NCBI GenBank assembly: GCA_035610365.1
Contig: CM069436.1
Location: forward strand, 85,623,912-85,687,911
DNA length: 64,000 bases
From: Aquatica leii
Lineage: Eukaryota; Arthropoda; Insecta; Coleoptera; Lampyridae
Direction: 5' to 3'
The position numbers were made by a program, and so were the translations under genes. Under the pieces are notes generated by a model that saw only the letters and a program-made list of their open reading frames with translations, made no database searches and was not told the DNA's origin. The first letter of the stretch is position 1. Every line of letters begins with the position of its first letter. Shown here one piece after another: positions 23,801-34,649 of this stretch.

Positions 23801-26134
23801 TTAAATCCCTTGGATTAAATTCTCAATCATCTCAACTGTCATAACTTACTGTTGTGGTTGATTTTCTGCCATGTTTGTCGAATCACTAGTAACTTTTCCT
23901 GATGGTAACAGCATAAAATAACACCGTGCTGTCTGAGTAGTGTGGTGTGGAGTTCTAAAAACACAGGTTAATTCGAGTAGTTAAACAAATATTTGAATTG
24001 TTCGTAATGGAGGACGCTAGTTTGTTAACATCAAACGCAGCAATCTTGACGAAACAATTACGAAATCTTACTTTCAATTTAAACGTTTTTTGAATACTGT
24101 TTACCACCGCGAACGTAAGGTAACGCGTTGGGCGACACTTGTGGCGGCAGGTGTGGGTTATTACCATCATTTCGATAGTTAGTATTGTTAGCCACTAATA
24201 CACGTAACGCACAGTTTTATTTAGTTAACTGATACATACATAAAAATTAACACTTTAATTGAATTTAACGGCGAATTGAAACAACTAACTAAAGTGTGTC
24301 TGTCATCGTCGTGACGTTGCGACAGGGCGGCTCGTTGTTACAACTTACATTTAATTTTTGATTGATGATTCGAAACAAAAACCATTATTGGTTTAGCTGA
24401 AAACACTTATTTCTAGAAATAGAAAGATTTTTTGCAGTTTTCAAAACAAAGTCACTGCTGCAAAGGTTATCTAAAATTTATTGTTAAAGATTGTAGCGTA
24501 TAAGATGATCGGTGTCAGAAATGTAAAAGTTTTCTGAAACTATTCAACACATTACTGCAGTGCTTAGCAAAAAAATGTTTTTGCTCCAATACAACCCTTA
24601 GAGTGCAATTAAAAAAAATCCACAAGTTGTACCAAGATAGAACTGTTTTTACAGATAAAATAACAATTGCTAAGCGACTAGACATTATATGGGTAAATAA
24701 AGTTAAGAAAATAACATTTCTGGTATATCCAAAATAATAATAATTTTTAAGGGATGTATACAAAAAAGATAAACACACACAATGTGTGGCATTTTAATGT
24801 TATTATTTATGATTCAAATAAACAATTCAAAATTAACAGATAATGGATTAATTTCGAGTAAATATTGTAATATGATACTTATTTGTATTTACGTTTACTA
24901 TTAGCATGTGGTTAACTCATTCAAATTTATTCTGCCTAAATTGTTTTGCAGTTTAAATAACAATACGCATAGTTTTAGTAAATTGACTAATTGGTTTTAC
25001 AATCTGGGTTATTTGTGATGTTTTATAGTATGTTGGACGGTTAAAATACATAGAATTGTTTCAGAGACAGTAGCATACATTTTAGTATCTAGTAATTAAA
25101 AATGTGCCGTAGTACAATATTTTGTCGCAGTTATAGATTGTAGATTAACAAGTTAGGTTCTAAACTAAACGAAAAAAAAATTGTAACTAATCATTTTAAA
25201 TCGTTCCTAATTTTCAAAAAGTTTGGCTGCAAATAGACAACTTTTTGTAGTTAAATAAATTTAGTTTGTCGACTCGTTTTAAATTGTAGTTATAAACGAT
25301 TATTTTATCATTGTTTGCATTGTTTATAATTTTTTAATTTGTTTAGAGTAATATCACAGTCCTTTTTATTATTTTTTTATTTATATCTGAGAAATAAACA
25401 CAATTTAAAAAACTTTAATTTACGCTATAATTGAACTAATTATGTTTGTGTTGGTAAATCAAAATTTAAGTTAAGCATTAAAAATTGAAAATAAATACCT
25501 ATCTTTAACAAGTCATAAGCGCGTTGCATCAAAGTGTTGTAAAGTTGAGAAGTTAACAGCAAACAAACTAGTAAAAGTTTGTTTCAAACATTTTTATTTG
25601 TTTTCTTGTAGCTGAAACTCAAAACTTTTTTTCAAGTTCTTTAAATTTCCAAACTAATTATAATTTTATATATACCTAATTATCTATAATAAATTATAAA
25701 TAAAAATATTTTAATTATAGTTTATATGTGTACAGTTTCTTTCATTAAATTGAGATAAAACTTTTCTTTATATTATTTTCGTCAATATTATCTATATTTT
25801 TTATTAAAAGTTATAAGCATGTTACATTTTTATAGAAAAATAATTTGATAACTTTTTTTATTTAAAATTACCGTTCTATTTAGTAATAATATATATTAGC
25901 GTGGGTCGCATATGTATGAGATATATTTTCTTTAGCAATATAAAGTTGACTCATCTCCAATAATAAAAAAGTAAATCAAAAAATAAGTCTCCTACACAAG
26001 CATCAACTTCAATTTTTTTTTAAATATTTATTTGGATTACAGTTTCTAATGACTCAAAAAGAAAGGTATACGTATTTAGTTAAAAAATATCCATCTTTTA
26101 GAACAAAAATTTAATACGGTAAATTTTATGATAT
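23801..26134. other. Stretch with no recognisable gene; possible 5' flank of the gypsy fossil
   Basis: From 23870 to 24350 the sequence is less AT-rich and may hold the leader or LTR remains of the gypsy element next to it, but no second copy is present to prove that. From 24350 to 26130 it is very AT-rich. A minus-strand frame at 24515-24778 has no known motif. Confidence 0.35.
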
Positions 26135-26522
26135 TGTAACGAATATTAAAACTAATTTATTTATACTAAAAATATTTAATAAAAACAGATACACTAATTT
26201 ATGTGGTACTATCACTCAAAAGATAATGTCCACGGATAACTACTATTTATCTAAACACTGATTTACATTAAAGTAACGCACGTTTTTAATTCGTTGTATT
26301 TATTTCGAAACGCGTTATTCACTTATTAATTTAAACTTGAATAATCTTGTTAACACTGCCAACTTTAAATTACGTAAATAACTGACCTATGATTTGTTTG
26401 TATCGCTTTTATATATTTCTGCATTCTTCGAGAATCTTTTATATTCTTTTGTGAACGTTCTAGACGTGGACAAAAAGTACGCGAACACTCTCGAAATTTA
26501 CAAAAACTTTGCAAATGTATCA
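26135..26522. repeat. Solo LTR, family B copy 1 (fossil LTR element)
   Basis: A 388-bp block starting TGTAACGAATATTAAAAC and ending TGTATCA, with ATAT on both sides (26131-26134 and 26523-26526). It aligns over most of its length with 51909-52383: AAACTAATTTATTTA, ACACTAATTTATGT, ACTATCACT followed by AAGATAA, the phrase GTCCACGGATA / GTCCGTGGATA, and AATAACTGACCTA followed by a TATATA stretch that could be a promoter. TG...CA ends, a 4-bp duplication and no coding sequence make it a solo LTR. The superfamily cannot be told. Confidence 0.7.
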
Positions 26523-26799
26523 ATATAATTTAACATGTATGTACCAAAAATTAAAAATAACATTCTGTTAACTTTAAAATCTTACTTTGGCGTTTGTTTT
26601 CAAAAATGAATTTTATTTTTTATCAAACCTCTTTTTTGTTACAAAAGCTGTAAGGACTATTCTTACTGCTTGCTCTTTAACTTGGGTATGACGTGGCAGT
26701 TCCAGAAAAACTTCACTAATGAATGAGAAATGTCATCTGACACATTCCTTAATATAAGTGGCTGAGAATATGTTTGTTATTTTTATATAATAAAGCATT

Positions 26800-27720
26800 T
26801 AATCTAGTTTTTGCCTAAAATCAAGTGCTCCTCTTATCTTCAAAATGCGTCTTATAACTTCTGTTTGTCAGACAGCATAAACAATAGCAAGTTTTCTGGG
26901 TGCGCAAAGCAGGCATTGTGCACAATAACTGAATTTATTACATCTTTTCATTCTTTCAAGAAATGTCTAAAATGTTTGCATGACAGATGTTCTTTAATTT
27001 CAATTCAAATGAACATAAACTTGAACTACAAACGTAGTAAATTGTTTTGGTTTGTTCATGAGCTTGTAAATTGAAACATATAACGGCAAAATCATCTTAG
27101 TTTTTATCAACTATTTGGCATGGGACATTTTTTCTGGTAGCAAGTAGCCAAATCGGCAAGACGCTACTTAAAAAAGCAGTTATGATATCTTCATCATTAT
27201 CATGATCAAGGTAATGTTGGTCAAAACTGAGATCTTTGATTTCTGAAATATCTAATTTAATAGCCTTTTATACTTTTAAATAATGCATCCTGTAGAGATA
27301 TATTCTGCTGACGCATGATTGTTTCATGGATCACAAATTTCAAATATCTCAATCAAATAAAAAAAAAAAATCAGAACACTAACTTTTTAGAACTGTAGTA
27401 GGTTCATAAATCAATACTTTTTATACTAATTTTTCTGTATGCTCTCCGATCGATTAAGAAAATTCGTTGTTTTAAGAACATTCTGTTCTTTAGGACAACT
27501 GCAACAAAGATCAAAAAATTTATCAGATATTTTGTAAACTTTCTGCATATTTTCTTCTGACAGTCGTTTTAAAGAGATAATTAGGTTCTTGCGCTTTGGA
27601 TGGTACGTTTTTAGTAATTGTAATGTAACGTTTTCGTTACTGTTATTATTTGATTTTAAATTATCTGTATTAGTTTAACTAAATTTGCGTGTAAACCTTC
27701 CTTTATTTTTATTTTGTGGA
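26800..27720 (-). pseudogene. Decayed relative of the unnamed 'family X' protein
   Basis: Minus-strand coding text appears in pieces. The first is NENVTLQLLKTYHPKRKNL followed by ISLKRLSEENMQKVYK and SDKFFDLCCSCP (27450-27700). The next is IHETIMRQQNISLQDALF, then LDISEIKDLSFDQHYLDHDN and ITAFLSSVLPIWLL (27130-27330). The last is NSVIVHNACFAHPENLLLFM (near 26880-26945). The final phrase matches YFGHPENILLAML of the gene at 60.8-63.5 kb. The Cys-rich LFD phrase has a counterpart there too (MLFDISVCKCK). At least four frame changes or stops. I do not know the function. The two copies on the minus strand 34 kb apart suggest a repeated, possibly mobile, gene. Confidence 0.5.
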
Positions 27721-29360
27721 GTCGCTACTTTTTGAGGCGTTGTCGCTTTGAAATTCATTCAGTACTTAGCGCTCGACGAGTACGCATGTGGTACTTCATT
27801 TTGAAGTCATGTTATTTTTTTATCTTACCTTATATCTACAATATCTTTATTTAAAAAGTCTGTGTTAATAATGCAGGTATGTCTTTCATTCCTATTTTGT
27901 TTAGTTTATCTAATTCCCAGTTTTTATTTGTTTTAGACTTTTTTTTGTACCGATTTTATCTTTAATGAAATTATCATTATCTTTATAATTTGAATGGGTT
28001 TGGTATATGAATAATACAATAAATACCAATGATCCGAATCGATTTTCGTGAAGAAAATACACTTTGGTCATCAATTTTTGATGGGAAATTTCCCAAGGCT
28101 ATCCGCCAGCTTTAACTCTGCATTCCGTTGAAATTTGATCCGTATGCGTGAGTTACTTATATCTCTACATTCCTTTCGTTGATTAAAAACTGCTTTATCA
28201 ACTAACTTGGATTTTCTTCATGCGAAATAACTTACATTTGAACGTAACTTATTAAATACTAAATAATAAAATTTCTCTAATTAATATCAAAATTAAATTT
28301 GCATACTGCAAATATTTAAAGTAACCTAATTAAAATTGTTTTCTTATTATATGTAAAGAAATACCGGTATTTTCTTAATTTTAAGTTTAATCAATTAAAT
28401 GATAAAAATTTCTATTTTTAGTTTTTAATAACCTTACTGAATTTTATATTATTGTTCTGTTTTGTTTTGTTTTTGAATATAGGATTATAAATCTTTTGAG
28501 ATTAAATCAATGAATTATTCTTGGTTAACTTTTATTGCAGATAAGACTTTAATAGTTTAGTCTTAAAATCAAACTATTTGGCATCCCCGACATCGGAAGT
28601 TAATTGACCAATTTTGACAATTTTTCTAATTGTTTGATTGATTTCTTACATCGTTTGTTAGTGCACTCTTTGCTTATCTAAACTACCTGAAAGTTGCGCT
28701 ACAGTAACTTGTGATTATACAAAACAATTGGAATATAAGCTTTTTGACAGATTTTTTTTAATATGATTTCAGAATTCTTGTTGACCGTTGTTTTTTTTTT
28801 AAATTGAGCTTAAGTCTAAGACAAAATCTTAATAAATTATAATTTGTTTGTGCATAGGTTGATGCTCACTTTTTTTTAAAGCACCAAATATATGACAATT
28901 TGTAGCTTTAATATTTAAATTTATTTTAAAACAACTTTTTGTTAAACTGTTTATGCAATAAAAGTTAAAATTAAAAATTTTGTCAAATTTATTCACCTTG
29001 TGACTGCATTTGATCATTTACAGCATTGAAAAACTAAATACTCAGTGACATTAGAGGTGTTAACCCAGAAGATTTTTAAACTTGATTTTTTGACAATGTG
29101 GTAGTCTTACATGAAAAATGAAACAATAACTTCTGCAAGAAAAGGTATAACCGGGTTTGTATGGGAAATTTGGCTTTGAGACTTTTTTGACTTGCACTTG
29201 GGGTATCGCTTTGGTATCAAATAAAAATAATTTAGCCAAATTTTCAATTTTTTATCTTAAATCTTAAACTCCGTTTTCGATTTTTTTAAAAACAAAATTC
29301 TAAATTAATAAATGTTTTGTTTTTCTTCAATTCTTAGGAGTAAAAGACATTTAAAAAAAC
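27721..29360. other. AT-rich stretch with no recognisable gene
   Basis: No coding motif on either strand. A minus-strand frame at 28829-29017 is low complexity. Nothing else seen. Confidence 0.4.
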
Positions 29361-29369
29361 ACTTATAAT

Positions 29370-30130
29370 GGTTCCTAAACAAAAAGCCAATTTTTGCGGA
29401 AGAAACAAAACTTAAATCTTTTTTTGTATTTCTCTGCACTTAGAATTTTTTTAATTACTTTTCTATAAGGAAAGCATAGCGATCGCAATTTTTTTTTTTG
29501 AAGAATTTTACGTTTCAAGGTCTCCTGAATCAGAAAAACGTATTTTTGACCAAAAAATTTTGGGTGTTTATGTGTGTGTGTGTGTGTCTGTGTGTAACGT
29601 TGTACCCACGATAACTTTCGAACCAACAGTCCTAGTAACTTGAAATTTGGTATGGAGCTGGCTTTTTATATTCTCTCGGTTCTATCAAAAGATGGTCCTG
29701 ATAAAGAATCCGGAAGTGGGTGTATCCGCCATTTTTAACAGTTTTTCTTATATAATTTTGTACGAATGTAAATTATTCAAATTATTTTTATAGTTTCTTA
29801 TCGAGACAATACTTCCTAACAATTTATTCAAATACATTTTTTTCTCTATTATTAACGGTTTATTAGATATTTAATTTACAATTTAAAGTAAATTTTATTA
29901 TATAATTTAGGTTTGAATCCTGCCTGCGACGATATTTTTAGAAAAAATAAATAGCCGGTTGCACAAAAGTCTAGTTAATTGGCGATTTACTAATCGTTTT
30001 TAATACAAACATATCACTTCAAAGTGGTTTTATGACAACATAACCTTATAAAAATACATTTCTTCATCATTCCTTATAGGAAAGTCGTGTGGTGGCCACA
30101 CCAGTTTTTTTTTGAAGTGTTGGAACAATA
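29370..30130. repeat. Unclassified noncoding repeat region
   Basis: The text around 29600-29740 (ACTTGAAATTTGGTATGG, TTCTCTCGGTTCTATC, ATCCGGAAGTGGGTG) looks like a dispersed noncoding repeat rather than unique DNA. A TATAAGGAAAG / TATAGGAAAG motif followed by a long T run occurs twice (near 29463-29500 and 30077-30115). A GCCGGTTGCACAAAAGT phrase lies at about 29953. I could not place it in a named family or find clear ends. Confidence 0.35.
29570..29594. repeat. (GT)n microsatellite
   Basis: About 25 bases of GT repeat with one C interruption, inside the unclassified repeat. Chance polymorphic DNA. It also makes a spurious Thr-His minus-strand frame. Confidence 0.85.
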
Positions 30131-30475
30131 TAAAAAAAATTAAAAATTAATTTTTATTTTGTAATCTTGCGTTTACACAAACTTATATTTCTTTTATGGT
30201 AAAAAAAATGTATAAAAAATTATTTGTTTAACCTAAAATACATCCTCACTAGAGAAAAACCCTAGAGAAAAACCATAGAAAAAAACATAGAAAATTAACA
30301 CATATCCTACCTAAAGTAATTAAATTAAAATGTTTAAAAACCTAAATAGATCTTGGAGATCAGGAGTAAATATACAGTTTTAATTTAATAAAAAAACATT
30401 TCGATTATAAAGGTGATTCTATTAAAATATTAATAATGTTTAACAAAATTATCAAAAAACTGTTTCAAGTACGGT

Positions 30476-31047
30476 TAAGGCCAATGTTATTTGGTCTGAT
30501 GAATGAATGAATGAATGAATGAATTTTTAAAGCTTTTTGGCACCCCTGGAACGCTGAGTTTGTACTATCAAATTTAAAAGCGGCAATGTAATGATCTGGG
30601 GGTGCATGGGTGCATTAGATGTTGGAAAAGTTTTTATATGCGAAGGAAGAATGAATTCCAGCACGTACGTATCAATGTTAAGCAAAGTTTTGGAATCATC
30701 TTTACTTCAATTATTTGAGAACAAAGATCAGAATGAAATTTGGTTTCAACAAGGTAACGCTCCATGCCATACATCCAAGCAACCCAGGGCATGGTTTGAC
30801 AAAAATGGGTTTAAGATTCTGAATTGGTCACGCCAATCACCGTACTCAATATCATTTAGCATTTGTGGCCGATTTTAAAGAAAAAGATAGCCACAAATGA
30901 ATGGAAATAAAAAAAAAGAACTTGTTGAAAAAATTAAAGAAGAATGGAATAATATTTTACCAACAAGGTGTAAATACTTAATAGACAGTATGCCTTGTAG
31001 GACCGCTGCAGTAATTAGAGCAAGAGAAGGAGCAACAAAATACTGAT
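30476..31047 (+). pseudogene. Tc1-type transposase remnant, catalytic half
   Basis: Plus-strand text begins KANVIWSDE (first catalytic Asp), followed directly by a TGAA microsatellite. It continues as MIWGCMGALDVGKVFICEGR, TYVSMLSKVLESSL, then FQQGNAPCHTSKQ and NWSRQSPYSI. In another frame it ends ELVEKIKEEWNNILPT, then DSMPCRTAAVIRAREGATKY, a good Tc1 C-terminus with its stop. The second catalytic Asp (normally QDNAPxH) is Gly here, and the SPDLNPIE block is lost, so the copy is dead. The DNA-binding N-terminus is missing. The repeats at the element's ends were not found. Confidence 0.75.
30498..30523. repeat. (TGAA)n microsatellite in the Tc1 remnant
   Basis: About six TGAA units placed right after the codons for the WSDE motif, where the family has a Ser/Phe-rich stretch. 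It probably grew from a GATGAA seed in the motif after the copy died. Confidence 0.8.
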
Positions 31048-31189
31048 AAACCTTTTATAAATCGATTTAAATATAAATAATGTTTAGTTAGAATTTGCTG
31101 TTACAATATTCTTTCTATAAAGTTTAAATTTTCAATAAACAAACGACTCAATATTTCGGCAGAACTTACTATTTTTACCAAATATCAAG

Positions 31190-31975
31190 CGTGAGACAGA
31201 TAATATATGATAACTGCAATGTGTGAGCAGCATCCGATTATGCGCCTACCATTAGCATAACCACAACGATATCAATTAACTTCAGAGATGTCTTTCTTAT
31301 CTGGCTAATAATTAACAAAACAACGATATGTTTTTGCATTAATATGTCGAGATCCCATTTTAAGTTTTATAATATTAGATGTGACTTTTACATAATTGAG
31401 TGTGATCGTTCTGTCTTTAATAATCATTTCAGCTAAATACGCAACGATACGATACAACTTGAGGCATTTAATACGACCCTGTAAAAAGAGTTCTTGCTCT
31501 GTTAACTCTGAAAAATCAATTAATTGATTTGAAGTTATTGTTTTAAATCAAACTTTCTGTCTTTTTTGTAGTCCCAACGATTTGTTTCTACCTCCGACGC
31601 TAACGTATTATCCTAATCTTTTTTTTCGAATTTATCGCAGCAATAATTTTTTTAAAAGGATCAACATCTGAATTAAGTCTTACCCAACGTACCAAATTCA
31701 TTGTGCAAAAAACAAGAAAATCGACAAAAAATACGGGTTTTAAAAAGTAACTTCCTATCTAGTTTATAATCTAAAAGTTTAACCTTTGGCTTAATATCAC
31801 CATGCACGGTTTCAACTACCTAACAAATTTTGGTAACAAAACGAGACTCATCTGCAGTCAACTCATTTCGGTTTCTTTTAAGAGCAGACATTAACATTTT
31901 GAATCCTAATTTTTCATAATATTCTATCACATCACGAAAGCTTCGATCAACTATAACATTTATTCCTAACAATTA
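31190..31975 (-). pseudogene. PIF/Harbinger-like (DDE_4) transposase, C-terminal part with SWIM-like tail
   Basis: From 31970 down on the minus strand: INVIVDRSFRDVIEYYEKLG (the 'G-D-R-G-F-R-D' block with a catalytic Asp), RNELTADESRFVTKIC, VVETVHGDIKPKVKLLDYKL, then CRFSCFLHNEFGTLG. Further down are ETNRWDYKK and DFSELTEQELFLQGRIK. The end is SRHINAKTYRCF, then CGYANGRRIIGCCSHIA, a CxC...CxH zinc motif like SWIM. This order (DDE_4 core, long linker, SWIM-like end) is known from a group of arthropod Harbinger-related transposases. At least three stops or frame changes. The N-terminal half is absent. Confidence 0.65.
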
Positions 31976-34325
31976 AGAAAAAAATCAGAATTCATTAATT
32001 TTCAATTGTACTTATTAAAACAAAACAAATTTTTCTACTCTAAAACCGCTTAAGCCAAATAGCTAAAAATATGACTGAGGCATTTTGTTACAACTAACAC
32101 TAGTAGACGGAGGCACAATAACAAAATACATGTACTAGTTAACTTGCATAAACCGGTTTCTTCAAAAAATCTAAGAGTTAATATTTTGTTTTTCCAAAAA
32201 AATATTAGAGTCAAATAGTTAACATAGTTACCATAGCATGCTTTAAATATATTCATTTTGTTGCCAAAAAATTTTGTTAAAAACAGTATTTTTTCTAAGT
32301 GTAAGTAACACTTCTAATGTCACTGAGTATATTTTTTGTTGATAATAATAATTACATCTTGTAACAAGCAAAAAATTGTTTAATGAGCAAAATCTTTTTT
32401 GGTACGTGTAATGGCAGTTTTGTTGTACACTTAACTAAACAAAAAACGGAACATTTTTGATAGTTCGGTTAAAATAGTTAGACTTGTAAACAAATGCGAT
32501 CGGCAATCATTTGTAACCGTTTGCGATGCTATTTAAGAAATTTAATTTAAACATTTAATAAAAATTAACAAATATATAAACTTTATTAAGGCTATTTTTA
32601 ATTTCATTTTATATATTGTTGTTTTTATAACCTGTCTAAATAAAATAAAACTAGATACTAATGTTTTTTCTATAGCAGTACGCACGTTTTCAGATTTGTG
32701 CACATCTATGACCTTTAGAGTTGATATTTACTTCTATCATTATAAACCAAAAATGATTTTGTTATATTATTTCTAGACCATTAACAAATTAGCCTGGTAA
32801 ATAATTTTTATAAAAAAATTAAGACTTTTATTGAAGTAGGTGAATTTTGTAATATTGTTTTTAATCTTTACGTTTGATATGCTGACGAAGTAAATATGTA
32901 AATTGATGATAAATTATTTTTAACTACAAACCTTGATCACACAACGACACGTATAAGCACAGATTACCTCGTCAAAATAATTGATGTTGATCAATTCCCA
33001 CTGTTTTTTATTTTATTTTAATTTCTTAAAAGTAAACGAATTTATATTTAATGATATTTATTATGTAAGACAATTTCCATTGTCATTATTATAAATCCGC
33101 TAGTTGACGGCATAAGGTTAAAGAAGCAAACGTAAGTTATCACTACTTAAGCTATCACACATTAAAGTTCTGGTTGGTCAAGGTTTTAGATGTCAACAAA
33201 TTTTAGATATTACCAATTTATAAAAACATCGTTTTCTAATTAGTTTTGTAATACGATAATTTATTATTTGCATTTAACTATTTTTATTAAATAAATTTGT
33301 ACATAACAAAAGCTGTTAATTCGTTTTGACGTAGTTTTTTTTTCAAAAATTAATTCACTACAAAAAGTTGATAAAGTTTTTATAAACACTTGATAAACGA
33401 AACCTTGGACTTTATAGTAATGCATGACAACATTGCTATAACGTAAAATCAAGATTCTGCAGTAATTTACAACAATTAGCAAAGTGGTCATTAAATATGC
33501 TGACTAACAGATGGATCGATGGTAATTTCTTAGCGGCGAGCATACTTTTTCGATACGAAATACGTCGTAAGGTTGATTATTTTCCAGTAAATATTAGAAT
33601 CGACAGTTTTAATCACATTTTAAGTAGTTGTTTTTTTAAATTCTTTTTTTGGTCAAAATATCTAAAATTGACAATTATAATGAATGTTGTAAATAATTGC
33701 TAACAGATTTATTAACAGTGGAATCATTTTGCTGCATTTTATTTTGATACAAAATATTTGTGTATAAATAAACGAATAAAATTTTTATAAAAATAAATAA
33801 ATCAAACTTAATGATGAACAAACAATTCGTATTTTTTCTGTCACTTATATCCTGTTTTACTATAATACAATAAATAATCATTCTTATTGTATTTTTTGGA
33901 AATGTCAGTTAAGATCAATAAAGTATTTTACTTTTATATTCATTTACTATTTTTAGTTTTTAAGTCGCTGTTATAGTCTAAGAAAAACTGACAACACACA
34001 GTCGCAGTAATTTAAAATTTTTGTATTGCACTCCATATACCTTATTGCAGTGCAACATAATCAGTCGTTTGGGTTTATCGTATTAATAAAATATAGATTA
34101 TTTATCTTAAAAAAAATTAAACAAAAGATCTTGTCACTATATAAAAAATCTATGTTTAAATAAGTTTCGATTCTCAATTCATATTTTACAATAAGTCTAA
34201 GAAGATATTCCATAGCGTTTCTATATAAATTAAAATTTAAATTTGGTCATAACTAGTAAAAAATCTCATTTTACATGTTTACTGTTTTTATTTGTATTAA
34301 ACATACGATTGCTAATAATGAGTAT
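31976..34325. other. AT-rich stretch with no recognisable gene
   Basis: Short frames near 32050-32256, 33264-33491, 33497-33703 and 33675-33881 have no motif and overlap each other on both strands. Nothing else seen. Confidence 0.4.
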
Positions 34326-34329
34326 CACT

Positions 34330-34645
34330 TTCTTGATTGTCGATGGATTCTTGCAGTCGTCTATGTATTGATGCTACATAAACAAGTAGGTAAACATTAA
34401 TAATCGTCTATTAATCAGTTTCAATGGCGGCAATTGATTGTTTTCCGCCTTTGACGATGAGATTGCCTCTCTGTGGTTCCCGGATGGTACGAACAATTTG
34501 ACATCAAACGTTTTCTATTATATTAAAATCAGAGCTTTTTGGTGGCTACGGTAACACGTTTAAGTTATTTTCCTGTATCAAGTTTTGCACTAATCTGGAT
34601 GTATGTATAGGTATACAGTTGAAAATCTATAACTAGTCTATATTT
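34330..34645 (-). pseudogene. Tc1-type transposase scrap, catalytic end
   Basis: Minus-strand text reads PIHTSRLVQNLIQENNLNVL, then, past a stop, PPKSSDFNIIENV and CQIVRTI. This is the Tc1 order 'N-A-P-x-H-T-S-x-x-V ... W-P-x-x-S-P-D-L-N-P-I-E-N-x-W' with the final Glu kept (IIEN). Both Trp codons have become stops (WPP to a stop plus PP, ENVW to ENV plus a stop). The rest of the gene is not recognisable. It differs from the other Tc1 remnants in the window. Confidence 0.6.
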
Positions 34646-34649
34646 TAAG

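Noticed and set aside
29375-29626. Minus-strand 83-codon ORF with a Thr-His repeat
   Set aside because: Produced by the GT microsatellite and A/T runs. No domain and no conservation signal.
29895-29930. GGTTTGAATCC resembling a tRNA B box, possibly a tRNA gene or SINE head
   Set aside because: No matching A box at the right distance upstream and no cloverleaf could be drawn. One mismatch from the consensus is expected by chance.
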